The notes: generated by a model not told the origin, from the letters alone. A stretch of DNA of 64,000 bases from Saccharibacillus sacchari DSM 19268 (GCF_000585395.1 NZ_KK073875.1:5074274-5138273), one strand, 5' to 3'. Counted from the first letter of the stretch, positions 39,684-48,487 are shown. Numbers and translations: made by a program.

Positions 39684-39964
39684 ATTGAGTATTCCCCTCC
39701 AACAATTAGCTATCAATTAAGTTAATTTAACATACTACTACCTTGTCAATTCTTACTCGCGGAATTATGTTTGAATGAACGGCACACGCTTCAGGTGCGT
39801 TTCATTTGAACATAACCTTACTTTTAGCGTTGACAGGGTACTGCTTTCACGCTCGCAACAACCATACCATCATAACCAAATTCCCGGCGGATTTCAAGCA
39901 TCAACGCCACTCCACTGCCAAATCCACAGGCTTAACGCCAAAAAAGTAACCGTTTCCCCGCAGA
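39684..39964. other. tig upstream region
   Basis: 281 bp without a gene. Minus-strand TTGACA at about 39744-39749 is a good -35; the matching -10 (TTAAAT or TTAACT) is imperfect. It carries the second copy (39808-39842) of the 35-bp motif found upstream of hemB. Confidence 0.45.
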
Positions 39965-40807
39965 TTAGCGAATCAAAGAGCCTTGCGTAAATGCACGAAG
40001 CGTCCGCTCAGCACGCTCGCAGCGGAAACGCAGTTCTCCCGTAATGCCGTAGGCATCGCGGATTTGCTCTGCGTTTCCATCGCCGCCCAATGCCTCCGAT
40101 GCTTGTGCATGAAGCGCTGCGGCCCAAGCATCCAACTCTCCTTCTTCCCCGCGGATCAACATGACGTAATCATTGGTTCCGTAGGTCGCCATCATAAATT
40201 GCATCCATAATTCACGGGCAAAATAGAACATGGAAGGCGACTCGTTATCCGTCTGATCCGATACGCGCTCCAACACTTCGTCAACCGCGGAAGGAAAATC
40301 TCCCGGGGACAACGGCGTCCGTTCGATTTCCAGCTCCAAAGAAATGCCTTCGCGGGGAAGGCGGACCGGTCCCGATGCCCCGCGGCGCTTAAGCGTCTGA
40401 AGCCCGCGAAACTGGAGCAAGGGATGCAGTTCTCCCGCCTGCAACCATTCGATCAGCAGCCGATCACTCTCGGCGCCTTCCAGATAAGCCAATTGCTCCA
40501 GGGCAATTTGTCCGCGTTCCGTAAGCGGTTCTTCGGTTACTCTGCGAACCAGCTCAAATGTATACCCCGCATTTTCCCGCTGCTTCTCAATCGTTCGACG
40601 CTTGAGAACCTGCGCCTCGCTCTCCGGTTCTTCCCCGGCCAATGCCGCTTCGTTGCCATAGGCATCTTGAGCGCCTCCGGGAAAAGCCACGCGCAGCCAT
40701 TCAAGCAGAGTGCTCCACTCCTGACGTCGCTGCTCGTCTTGCCCTTCGCAGCCCATCAGAAAATCCAATGTTTCCATCGCTTCTCCGTAACGTTCGCTCT
40801 CAAGCAT
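39965..40807 (-). CDS. YsoA-like helical-repeat protein upstream of tig; start uncertain
   Basis: 280 residues from the first in-frame ATG, acidic and helical, with repeat-like segments (ESERYGEAMETLDFLMG; ERGQIALEQLAYLEGAESDRLLIEWLQAGELHPLLQFRGLQTLKRRG) resembling TPR or HEAT units. Position upstream of tig matches B. subtilis ysoA. The frame reads on as convincing protein back to a stop at 40886-40888 without an ATG, GTG or TTG. A strong ribosome-binding site plus ATG (40887-40889) lies one frame off. A one-base indel or a rare start codon is likely. Confidence 0.7.
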   Translation of the reverse strand: MLESERYGEAMETLDFLMGCEGQDEQRRQEWSTLLEWLRVAFPGGAQDAYGNEAALAGEEPESEAQVLKRRTIEKQRENAGYTFELVRRVTEEPLTERGQIALEQLAYLEGAESDRLLIEWLQAGELHPLLQFRGLQTLKRRGASGPVRLPREGISLELEIERTPLSPGDFPSAVDEVLERVSDQTDNESPSMFYFARELWMQFMMATYGTNDYVMLIRGEEGELDAWAAALHAQASEALGGDGNAEQIRDAYGITGELRFRCERAERTLRAFTQGSLIR

Positions 40808-40948
40808 CCGGGTAATCTGCTCCTGATAATGATCAAGCGTCTTCGGAAGCAGTACAACGCCTGCCTTTCGCGTCTGGTCGATAAGTCATTCCCCCTCTCC
40901 CGCAGGCCAACTTCCGTTCGTGATTCTCACAATGAAGGATGAGCGTCA

Positions 40949-40954
40949 ATTATA
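40949..40954 (-). promoter_or_regulatory. Extended -10 element upstream of the YsoA-like gene
   Basis: Minus-strand TGCTATAAT, an extended -10 with no clear -35. It is about 60 bp upstream of the ribosome-binding site of the YsoA-like gene. Confidence 0.45.
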
Positions 40955-41124
40955 GCATAAGCGAATCGCGATTGCTTCCTACCGCGTCTTTTCTGGCTAA
41001 ATATCCTTCTATTAGATGAAAGAATAGATGGACGAAAAGACTCGCTCTTTACTGCAAGACAAGTTTTTTGAAAATATGCCTGCCTAAATGCTAGCTACGT
41101 TGGGTTAGTGTCACAAGAGTCGGT
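40955..41124. other. Junction between core genes and accessory region
   Basis: No gene seen. Base composition becomes more AT-rich here than in the core genes to the left. No clear attachment-site repeat was found by eye. Confidence 0.5.
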
Positions 41125-41340
41125 ATGGAAACATGCAACGTGGAATATCCAAAGTCAGGCCCTGCCGGACTGAACAACACAGCCAGCGACCCAAAAGGTA
41201 AGACTTCTGCTCTCACCTCCAAGTGGGGCAAAAAGGGAAGGATCAAAGTCACCACGTCCAGAAGCGGTCAGTGTGTAGCAAAAGACCCTAAGAATCCGGG
41301 CAAAGGACAGGTCAAGTTCACCTACTACGTTCCGACGATG
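41125..41340 (+). pseudogene. Possible gene fragment, polar Lys/Gly/Ser-rich
   Basis: Frame starts METCNVEYPKSG and runs as plausible protein to ...GQVKFTYYVPT near 41340. There it meets the 3' end of the RadC-like remnant on the other strand and continues only as antisense of it. Not recognised. The ribosome-binding site is weak. It may be a fragment of a gene lost from a mobile element, or non-coding. Confidence 0.25.
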
Positions 41341-41654
41341 TTGAAGCTTTCATCAAGTTTGTTGTTGGACAAGGCAAGCTTTGGACGAAGAACGTCGAAC
41401 ACATGCTGGGGATTTTGTACTAGAGAATGGGTTGTAGGCGAAAGGCACGTGAGAGATACAGCGCTGCGTAGCGACTTAACCTGAGCTAGCGAAAGTCCGG
41501 AAGCTGTGGCAAGTATAGACGGCTTGGCATGAAGAACGTCTTCGGCTGTCGGGAACGTATCGAAGAGAGTATCTAGTGGCGCGACATCCAGAGAAAGAAC
41601 CTGTGCCAAGTGCTGGACAAGTTTGGGTTGGTTGCGGAAGTTAAGCATGTTCAC
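41325..41654 (-). pseudogene. Truncated RadC-like gene (helix-hairpin-helix half only)
   Basis: 109 residues. The start MNMLNFRNQPKLVQHL and an HhH-like stretch (PSILATASGLSLAQVKSLRSAVSL) correspond to the N-terminal half of RadC. PQHVFDVLRPKLALSNNKLDESFNIV corresponds to the beginning of the JAB domain, then a stop. The zinc motif HxHPSGD is absent. RadC paralogues like this often ride on phages and integrative elements. An intact radC is at 13724-14413. Confidence 0.5.
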
Positions 41655-41934
41655 GACTCCTTTAAGAATGGTGAACGGAGTTTAACAGGCTTGTTTCTGT
41701 CGAACAAGACAACGCCACTAACGCGTGAGGAAAAGCAACGGCGACTATAATTATCTTAAAATCCATGATAAAAAACTTTTATGTGAAATTTGAAATAAAA
41801 ATCATATAAACCATATTTTAAAAAAAATTACTATAATCCCTTAATGATGTTTATATAAATATAGACACATTATATTTCATTAATGTGATAGAAAAGGTTA
41901 AGTTAAACTTTTCTACAATAAAGGAGGAGAGAAA
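41655..41934. other. AT-rich leader of the YrpD-like gene
   Basis: 280 bp, clearly richer in A+T than the rest of the window. TATAAT at about 41832-41837 may be a -10. A hairpin (AGAAAAG/CTTTTCT, about 41890-41914) lies between it and the AAGGAGG ribosome-binding site. Confidence 0.4.
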
Positions 41935-43038
41935 ATGAAGAAAGTTATCACCGCTACAGTATCTAGTTTTTTCTTGTTGTCTAGTTTAACGTCATTTGCA
42001 GGCAGTCCGAACGATGTTACAAAAATCGAAAGCAATGTTGAGGTAATAAATGAGAGTGATCGTTCTTTTACTAAGACTGTAATTAACGAATTAATTGCTA
42101 ACGCGGAAACCCAGATCGAAGCCTTAGAAAACGAAAAACCCTCAGAAAATGGAATCGATTCAACAAGTAAATCACTTGCAAAAAATGAAATTTATCAATA
42201 TGTATATCTTTCTTCAAATGAGACTGAGCCTAGTTATGAATATACTCAACCAGTGGAAGAAAAACCTCAATTGAGGATATTAGATCTTAAGCCTCAAGAT
42301 GATAACAATTTAAGCATCAACGCTTTACCGACTGATCAAACTGACTTTATTACAGATGGAGTTGGTGGCCGTGTGTTCATAAAGCCAAATGGGAATACTA
42401 ACTCTAATTTAAGCATGTACCTTAAAGTTCCTGCTGACAACGAAGTTGCTCCTAAAATTGCTGCTTATAACTATACCGGCTTTAATGCAAGCAACAACGA
42501 TACTCAGGTGGATATAGGATTAATGCAAGTGAAGGGACGAGGACAGTATCAAAGCGAAACTGCATGGCAAGCGTTTGCTACAGTCAGGGTTAACGGCAAA
42601 GTATTGAGTAACAAACTTATTAAACTTCTTGATGGATATGACAAAACTTACAACCTAAATGGTTTTAACTCAAATCAAACAGTCAATACAAGAACTTATT
42701 ACAATTATGCAGGCACGGGTAAAGCAAGACTTCAAGTAAGCGGAACAGCGATTTGTGGTGACTTTGAATGTAAAAACCCTGTAGACACTGGCCTGACTAC
42801 TATCTTAGAAACAAGTAAGATAGGCGTTACTTCTATAACCAATTGGAAACTAGTATCTACAGTTGTATCTAACGATAACACGGGCAAAAACAAAGGAATA
42901 TTCAGTAATATAAAACTCGATAATACGTTAGTTCCAAGTTCTTATTTTGGTACCCCTTCCCAAGACCATGCCTATGTGACACGTGACGGTTCAAATACAG
43001 TTACAATAGATGTAGATTCCAATAAATATCCTTTTTGA
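41935..43038 (+). CDS. Secreted protein, YrpD-like
   Basis: 367 residues with a signal peptide (MKKVITATVSSFFLLSSLTSFA, cleavage near 22). A disordered acidic region follows (about 25-130), then a beta-rich C-terminal domain (about 140-365) starting TDGVGGRVFIKPNGNTNSNL with two cysteines (CGDFEC). The C-terminal part resembles, from memory, the YrpD family of exported Bacillales proteins of unknown function. Low GC and codon use (many AAT, TTA, ATA) differ from the core genes, suggesting transfer. AAGGAGG precedes the ATG. Confidence 0.75.
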   Translation: MKKVITATVSSFFLLSSLTSFAGSPNDVTKIESNVEVINESDRSFTKTVINELIANAETQIEALENEKPSENGIDSTSKSLAKNEIYQYVYLSSNETEPSYEYTQPVEEKPQLRILDLKPQDDNNLSINALPTDQTDFITDGVGGRVFIKPNGNTNSNLSMYLKVPADNEVAPKIAAYNYTGFNASNNDTQVDIGLMQVKGRGQYQSETAWQAFATVRVNGKVLSNKLIKLLDGYDKTYNLNGFNSNQTVNTRTYYNYAGTGKARLQVSGTAICGDFECKNPVDTGLTTILETSKIGVTSITNWKLVSTVVSNDNTGKNKGIFSNIKLDNTLVPSSYFGTPSQDHAYVTRDGSNTVTIDVDSNKYPF

Positions 43039-43285
43039 GCATATAACGCAACTTTATTTGATAAAATTTCGTTAGAAATGATAAGCTCCTCTTCACCACA
43101 ACATGTCTTTAACTATTCAAAAGAGTCTCGCTCAGGATTTAAAGTCCTCAATATGAAAAAACACAAGAATCTCGCTTCTTCAAAGATCTATAGTAGCTGT
43201 ATGACAGTCAAGTAAACAAAAATCAGAAAACCTTGTGGTGAAGAGCATTATAAGCTCCATAAAACAGTAAAAAAGAGGTGGATTC
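43039..43285. other. AT-rich gap with a 13-bp inverted repeat
   Basis: No gene. CTCTTCACCACAA (43089-43101) is the exact complement of TTGTGGTGAAGAG (43233-43245). ATAAGCTCC is present beside each arm in direct orientation (43081-43089 and 43250-43258). The right arm is just ahead of the next gene's ribosome-binding site. Confidence 0.5.
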
Positions 43286-43813
43286 ATGCGAAGAATATTT
43301 GGGTTGGTTTCGATCTTTTTGTTGCTTGGATCATCGTCAATCTGGAGTATGCAAACTTATGCGGCTCATCCGGCATGGGATAATCAAGAAAATGAACCTC
43401 CGATAGGTTTGGTTGAGCCAGCATATTCTCTTATTGATCGTTATGAGCATTCTGAAAAAGTTCATTTGAGGATTAATGGAGATACCTTCTACAGCGAACT
43501 CAAACCTGTAAAAGTATATGAAACTGTCATGGTACCCGCAAGAGACTTATTTAAAAAGATAAATATGAAGATTCAATTTGACCAGCAAAGCCTTGCATTA
43601 ACGGCAAGCAAATCAAACACGACTCTTAAATTTTCATTAAAAAGTTCTATTGCTACTGCAAACGGAAAGGAAAGCGTGTTGCCTCGAATTCCTTTCCGAG
43701 AGCAAACCAGTAATCGGATGTTTGTACCTTTGCGATATACAGTTGAATCGCTTGGCGGTACAGTCAAATGGGATAACAAGCAAAAAACAGCATACGTAAC
43801 CCTAGCAAAATGA
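43286..43813 (+). CDS. Secreted stalk-domain (copper amine oxidase N-terminal-like) protein
   Basis: 175 residues: signal peptide MRRIFGLVSIFLLLGSSSIWSMQTYA, then one stalk domain of the Cu_amine_oxidN1 type (about 55-175) with VMVPARDLFKKI, TASKSNTTLKFSL, MFVPLRYTVESLGGTVKWD and TAYVTL. These domains occur on many Paenibacillaceae exported proteins, and nothing suggests amine oxidase activity. AAAGAGGTG precedes the ATG. AT-rich like the YrpD-like gene. Confidence 0.85.
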   Translation: MRRIFGLVSIFLLLGSSSIWSMQTYAAHPAWDNQENEPPIGLVEPAYSLIDRYEHSEKVHLRINGDTFYSELKPVKVYETVMVPARDLFKKINMKIQFDQQSLALTASKSNTTLKFSLKSSIATANGKESVLPRIPFREQTSNRMFVPLRYTVESLGGTVKWDNKQKTAYVTLAK

Positions 43814-43888
43814 AAAGGTACACAGGCAATTAGCGCACGCTAAAAATAAACAAGCAAAACTTGGACAGCAACAGGACAGCCGAAAGCC

Positions 43889-43943
43889 AACCGGGTAGAA
43901 TACGGAGCACCTACTCTCTCTCCTATTTCAACGCCCGGTTTTT
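43889..43943 (+). terminator. Possible terminator after the stalk-domain gene
   Basis: AACCGGG pairs with CCCGGTT across a long 38-base loop, followed by TTTC. Weak because of the loop. Confidence 0.4.
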
Positions 43944-43985
43944 CACTTGGAATATTCCTCTGAGCAACTTTTTTAAAGATCATAC

Positions 43986-44014
43986 TTGCACTAACCAAGC
44001 ATTCGTGGTATATT
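43986..44014 (+). promoter_or_regulatory. Promoter of tRNA-Arg
   Basis: -35 TTGCAC (43986-43991), 17-bp spacer, -10 TATATT (44009-44014), 25 bp before the tRNA 5' end. Confidence 0.8.
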
Positions 44015-44039
44015 AATTTCTGTTCTGTTTTTCACTTTT

Positions 44040-44113
44040 GTCCCAGTAGCTCAGTTGGATAGAGCATGCGCCTTCTAAGCGCACGGTCGGGGGTTCGAAT
44101 CCCTCCTGGGACG
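44040..44113 (+). tRNA. tRNA-Arg (anticodon UCU)
   Basis: 74 nt cloverleaf. Acceptor stem GTCCCAG/CTGGGAC, D-arm GCTC-AGTTGGATA-GAGC, anticodon arm TGCGC-CTTCTAA-GCGCA with anticodon TCT, and T-arm loop TTCGAAT. Discriminator G at 44113. The CCA end is not encoded. Reads AGA codons. Confidence 0.96.
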
Positions 44114-44122
44114 TTTGAGTAG

Positions 44123-44151
44123 AAGGTTCCCAAACGGGAGCCTTTTTTTAT
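44123..44151 (+). terminator. Terminator of tRNA-Arg
   Basis: Stem AAGGTTCCC/GGGAGCCTT (one G-T pair) with a 4-base loop, followed by TTTTTATTT. Confidence 0.9.
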
Positions 44152-44180
44152 TTCCTAATGAATATAGACCTAGACCTATC

Positions 44181-44213
44181 AAGCCGTCTCCGGCATTGGA
44201 GCCGGCTTTTTTT
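44181..44213 (+). terminator. Second terminator downstream of tRNA-Arg
   Basis: Stem AAGCCGTCTCC/GGAGCCGGCTT around GGCATT, followed by TTTTTTT. It lies between the tRNA and the convergent stalk-domain gene. Confidence 0.8.
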
Positions 44214-44288
44214 CATTCGATGCAAAAAGACCTTCCAAAAGATCAGAAGGTCGCTTATCCTGCATCATCTCTGCCTATTCATCCCTTA

Positions 44289-44867
44289 TCAGATCGAAGG
44301 TGCCGAAGGTGGCTTGGGTACGCTAGGTCCCGATGGCCCTGGCGGTGAGACAGGCGGGCGAGAAGGTCTGGATGGCGTATTTGTCGTGCCGTTCGACTCT
44401 GCTTCTTTCGTCAACAATACCCGGCTGCCGTTTTGATCCCATTCCAGCTCGGCACCAAATAGATCAGCCGCCACCCTGACCGGAACCATTGTCTTGTTCT
44501 CGTAAGATAACGGCGCGGCCTCAAGCGTGATATTTTGCCCGTTGCGCTTGGCGTCTCGGCTTCCCAGGGTTAAAACGAACCGCTCCCCGTTTTCGCCGCC
44601 TGTTATCGTAATCGTGCGCCAGGTCTTGTTGTATCGGAAACTGTAGTCGCCGAACGCTTTCAAATCAGTCAACGTCAAATAGGTCAAGCCGTTCCGAACC
44701 AGCACTTCTCCCTGCGCGACTCTTCCGTTTATGTACACCGTCGTCGCAGCGGCAAGGGCGCTTTTTTCGCTAATCGAAGGCGCCAGCGGCGCAATCAACA
44801 AGGCCGCTGTCGCCGCCAGTAACATTTTTTTCACTTTTCCAGCCGGATTCTTCGAACGCATGCTCAT
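44289..44867 (-). CDS. Secreted stalk-domain protein with Pro-rich tail
   Basis: 192 residues: basic N-terminus and signal peptide (KKMLLAATAALLIAPLAP...ALAAA, cleavage near 40). A stalk domain follows (about 42-150; VYINGRVAQGEVLVRNGLTYLTLTDLKAFG, MVPVRVAADLFGAELEWD, SRVLLT), then a 35-residue Pro/Ser/Gly tail (PSRPSRPPVSPPGPSGPS) that may cross the wall. GGGGAGG precedes the ATG. Convergent with tRNA-Arg; a relative of the stalk-domain gene at 43286. Confidence 0.85.
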   Translation of the reverse strand: MSMRSKNPAGKVKKMLLAATAALLIAPLAPSISEKSALAAATTVYINGRVAQGEVLVRNGLTYLTLTDLKAFGDYSFRYNKTWRTITITGGENGERFVLTLGSRDAKRNGQNITLEAAPLSYENKTMVPVRVAADLFGAELEWDQNGSRVLLTKEAESNGTTNTPSRPSRPPVSPPGPSGPSVPKPPSAPSI

Positions 44868-44980
44868 TTGATGACCTCCCCTCGTAGCTTGACCAACCTC
44901 TCATTTAACTGGGCCAAGTTACCCGTATACGTTTTTTAACCGTCGCTTCGGCGCCTTAATCGTCAATCCGAGTCGGAATT

Positions 44981-46549
44981 TCATTCCGATTCGGAAGCAT
45001 GCGCCTTACTGCGGTATTCATGCGGAGAAATGCCTTCCAGCTCTTTAAAGACACGGGCAAACTGTTTAACGTTCTCAAAACCCACCGCTTCGCCGACGCC
45101 GATCATTTTCAACTCTCGTTCCGCCAACAGTTCTTTCGCTTTTTCGATCCGCACTTTTTTCAAATACACGACAAAACTTTCTCCCGTATACGCCTTGAAC
45201 GCCTCGCTAAAATAGGAATAGTTTAGGGAAACATGGTTACTGACACTGGCCATATTGAGCGGTCTGGCGTAATTTTGTTCGATGAACGCGACCGCTTCTT
45301 TCAGATTTTCATTTTCCGTATAAGCCAGCCGAACTTGCTTGATATAATCGTTCAGACTCACCAGCAAATTCTCCAGTGCCCGGAAATAATCGTGAAAATA
45401 ACGGAAACTATTCCAATCGCCCACCTTGCGGTACAGCTTGAGCACCTCCATTGAAGCTTCGCCGTAACGTCGAAACACCTCATCCAGCACCTGCTCGTTA
45501 ATCAGCCTCGCCGTATGTTCAATATAGGAAATGTCGATTCGCGCCAGCTGGTCGATATGAAAAATGCGATACAGCAGTTCATTCATCTCACGCGTGCGGT
45601 CGGTCCCGAGCAGATTGCCGAGCAGCCGAATTTCTTCTTCCGGAGGCGGAAACAGTTGTCGCCCTTCCTTGATTGCCCGGGCATCCACCAGATGAACCCC
45701 CGGATGCAAAAAGGTGTACTTCAATGCCAGACACGCTTCCCGATAACTCTCCGGCAGGTCTTCCAACCGGCTTCCCGGCAACCCGAGACCGACGAGCAAT
45801 CCGCCCAATTCCCGTTTCTCCGCCAGTTCAGCCAGACGCGCAAAGCGTTCGGGCGAAGGATCAATCAACACCAGATGACCTTCACGATTCCACAGGGCCG
45901 CTTCATGCCCCCGATCCAAAGGCCCTTCCAGACGTTCCACGACAGATGCCAACTCCTCGCGGCTCATGCTTCCGCCCTGTTCATACCGATAAGCAACCAC
46001 CGCCAGGGAAAAAGGAAGGGTTACGCCCGCTCCGTCGGAAGATAGATCATCCAACGCCGCTTTAAATTCTGCGCTGTCCGCTTCAAGCAATTGGGTAAGC
46101 CGCGCCAAACGCAGCCGTTTTTTGTAATCCTGGGCCAGATCGATTCGCTCCGACTCGTCCTTCCGCTGCTCCAGTTCTTCCAAAGCACGCCCCAACGCTT
46201 CAAACAAATCTTCGCGCCGAATCGGCTTGAGCAGATAATCCCGTACTTGAAAACGGATCGCCGTCTTGGCATATTCAAATTCGTCGTAGCCGCTGAGCAC
46301 CAGCACGATCGGACCTTCCGCCGCCCGGCACTGCTGTCGAAACCGCTCCAACAATTCCATCCCGTCCATGATAGGCATGCGAATATCCGTAATGACCACG
46401 TTCGCCGGATGCTCCGCATGCAGCTCCAATGCTTCTCGTCCATGGGCCGCGAGCCGAATCTGACAGGTATCGCCAAACTCCCGCTCGATCATGACTTTCA
46501 AGCCCTGACGTATATTTTTCTCATCATCTACAATCAACAGATCGATCAT
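44981..46549 (-). CDS. Response regulator, YesN-type (REC + AraC)
   Basis: 522 residues. Receiver domain (about 1-120) with DDE at the start, phospho-acceptor Asp in VVITDIRMPIMDGM, Ser/Lys at VLSGYDEF and LLKPIRRED. A central linker of about 280 residues precedes a C-terminal AraC-type DNA-binding domain (about 420-520; NYSYFSEAFKAYTGESF, GFENVKQFARVFKELEGISPHEYR). The ATG overlaps the kinase stop by 4 bp. Probably activates the adjacent ABC importer genes. Confidence 0.92.
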   Translation of the reverse strand: MIDLLIVDDEKNIRQGLKVMIEREFGDTCQIRLAAHGREALELHAEHPANVVITDIRMPIMDGMELLERFRQQCRAAEGPIVLVLSGYDEFEYAKTAIRFQVRDYLLKPIRREDLFEALGRALEELEQRKDESERIDLAQDYKKRLRLARLTQLLEADSAEFKAALDDLSSDGAGVTLPFSLAVVAYRYEQGGSMSREELASVVERLEGPLDRGHEAALWNREGHLVLIDPSPERFARLAELAEKRELGGLLVGLGLPGSRLEDLPESYREACLALKYTFLHPGVHLVDARAIKEGRQLFPPPEEEIRLLGNLLGTDRTREMNELLYRIFHIDQLARIDISYIEHTARLINEQVLDEVFRRYGEASMEVLKLYRKVGDWNSFRYFHDYFRALENLLVSLNDYIKQVRLAYTENENLKEAVAFIEQNYARPLNMASVSNHVSLNYSYFSEAFKAYTGESFVVYLKKVRIEKAKELLAERELKMIGVGEAVGFENVKQFARVFKELEGISPHEYRSKAHASESE

Positions 46550-48441
46550 TCTTCCCATCCTCCTCCGGTCAGCAGCACTTTCGGAATCGTCAGCACGATA
46601 CGCGTGTACGCCCCCTCCTCGCTCTCCAGAAACAGTCCGTATTCCTTGCCGTAAAAAAGCCGGATACGCTGATGTACATTGCGCAGACCAATCCCTCCAA
46701 GTTTGACTCCCGTATAAGCGGAACCTGTTCCTTCTTCTCCGCTCCCCTGAATTTCCGTATTCAACTCGGCCAAGCGCCCCTCGTCCATCCCTGCTCCGTT
46801 ATCGGTCATCACAATCTGGATTTTCGCCAAGTCCGCTTCGCGCACTTCGATTCGGAACTCGCGCCGTCCTCCGTCGCCCAGCGTCTGCCAAGCATGCTTA
46901 ACCGAGTTCTCGACGATCGGCTGGAGCGACATTTTCAAAATTTCCAGTTCCATAAAGGGCTTCGAAATCTCGCAGATCAACGTAATCGGTTCATCGAACC
47001 GGATATTCATGACTTCGATGTAATTTTCGATATGCCGGATTTCGTCTTTGAGTTTGACGTATTCGCCGGTCCATTTGAAGTTATACCGCATCATGCCGCC
47101 TAGCGAGGTTAACGAATCAGAGATTTTGCGTTGGTCTTCGATCTCGGCCAGCATTTTGATGTTTTCCAGCGTGTTATACAGAAAGTGCGAGTCGATCTGA
47201 TTGTACAGCGTCCGCAGTTCGGCTTCCTTCATCAGCGCCTGCTTGCGTACCGCTTCGGCAATCAACTCGTTGATCGTCTGGGTCATTTTGTTAAAATGGT
47301 GTGCCAAGTCGCCGATTTCGCCTCCGCCGCTGATACTGAGCGCAGGTTGAAGTTCGCCTTTGCGCACCCGCTTCATCGCGTCGGCCAACTGCTTGAGATT
47401 TTTCAAAATAAACGAATTCATGATGTAGGTGAGCAGCGCGAGAATCAAAATGAATCCGATATTGGCGTAAATGAGCATGCTGCGCGTTCGATTCAGATCT
47501 TTGAGCACTTTTTCCAAAGAGACGGCATTGAGCAGGTAGGCATCCATTCGCTCGACAGGCGTGTATAGCATCATATAAGCTTCGCCGCCCTCTTCATAAC
47601 GGAAAAATCCATCCGAGATATTGGGTACTTGACCGGGGTCGCCCAAATTCCGCAACTGAGATACCGCATATTGAACCGCAGGCGAGTCCGCTGGCAATTC
47701 AGAGTCTCCTCCGTGCGCATACACTTCACCGGACGTGACCAGCAGCATCTGTGATCCTTCTTCCTGAAGCTCTCCGAATGTTCGGGGCGAAAACTGATCC
47801 AAGCGCATATCGACCTGAACTACGCCGATGTGCTCGTCTTTCGGCAAGTTGATTTCGCGCAGCAGCGATACTTTAGGCGGGTCTTCTTCAGTTCCTCCGA
47901 CATCCTGAACCGCGGATTCCGGTTGGAAATACCAGGCCTGACGCTCCCCTAAGCCCTCAGTCAACGCAAACCACGGTTTATCGCGCACCCGGCTCTCGCG
48001 AAAAATGATCGGCCAAATTTCGTAATTGCGTTCATTAGCCGTATAGAGACGCAAATGCAGAATAGCCGGATTGCTGATTTGGATGCGGGCCAGATTGGCA
48101 TAAGCCGTATTGTTGAAATCAACTAACTCTGCGGCCGTAGGGTCTGTCTGCTCGGTCAGGTAGCGGCGTACATTTTGGTCGGACAAAGGCAGCTGGGCGG
48201 AACGTTCCATCGTTTCGATCTGATTCACGATGACCTGCTTCTCGCTCTGCACCAGATAATCGCTTTTCACCCGTGCGTCTTCAATGTAACTATCTCGGAT
48301 ATCATTATATAAATAAGTAGAAATTAACGTGCTGGGTATCAAAATCAACAAGGCATACGCGGCGACCAATCGGCTTTGCAGTGAGCGGGTTTGAAGCCAA
48401 CGACGTACCGTGTAAGCGGCATCTCTCCATTTTATCCCCAT
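46546..48441 (-). CDS. Sensor histidine kinase, YesM-type
   Basis: 631 residues. Membrane segment at about 25-47, an extracellular sensor domain (about 50-290), a second membrane segment (about 295-320), HAMP domain, His_kinase region with phospho-accepting His in SHFLYNTLENIKM (about 425), and an ATPase domain with MTDNGAGMDEG and GGIGLRNVHQRI. Pairs with the overlapping response regulator. Typically senses a carbohydrate or its binding protein outside the cell. Confidence 0.93.
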   Translation of the reverse strand: MGIKWRDAAYTVRRWLQTRSLQSRLVAAYALLILIPSTLISTYLYNDIRDSYIEDARVKSDYLVQSEKQVIVNQIETMERSAQLPLSDQNVRRYLTEQTDPTAAELVDFNNTAYANLARIQISNPAILHLRLYTANERNYEIWPIIFRESRVRDKPWFALTEGLGERQAWYFQPESAVQDVGGTEEDPPKVSLLREINLPKDEHIGVVQVDMRLDQFSPRTFGELQEEGSQMLLVTSGEVYAHGGDSELPADSPAVQYAVSQLRNLGDPGQVPNISDGFFRYEEGGEAYMMLYTPVERMDAYLLNAVSLEKVLKDLNRTRSMLIYANIGFILILALLTYIMNSFILKNLKQLADAMKRVRKGELQPALSISGGGEIGDLAHHFNKMTQTINELIAEAVRKQALMKEAELRTLYNQIDSHFLYNTLENIKMLAEIEDQRKISDSLTSLGGMMRYNFKWTGEYVKLKDEIRHIENYIEVMNIRFDEPITLICEISKPFMELEILKMSLQPIVENSVKHAWQTLGDGGRREFRIEVREADLAKIQIVMTDNGAGMDEGRLAELNTEIQGSGEEGTGSAYTGVKLGGIGLRNVHQRIRLFYGKEYGLFLESEEGAYTRIVLTIPKVLLTGGGWEE

Positions 48442-48487
48442 CAGCTCCCCCTTGTATCCGTTTTCATGAAATGAGCTTCCCTATCAT

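Noticed and set aside
38349-39725. 458-codon plus-strand ORF covering tig
   Set aside because: Phe/Cys/Arg-rich antisense shadow of tig. The frame includes the tig terminator.
41325-41654. RadC-like remnant as a functional small protein
   Set aside because: It lacks the JAB zinc motif and stops inside the domain; listed as a pseudogene.
40955-44113. tRNA-Arg as integration site of the AT-rich island
   Set aside because: The island lies on the 5' side of the tRNA. I found no repeat of the tRNA 3' end at the other boundary and no integrase gene.
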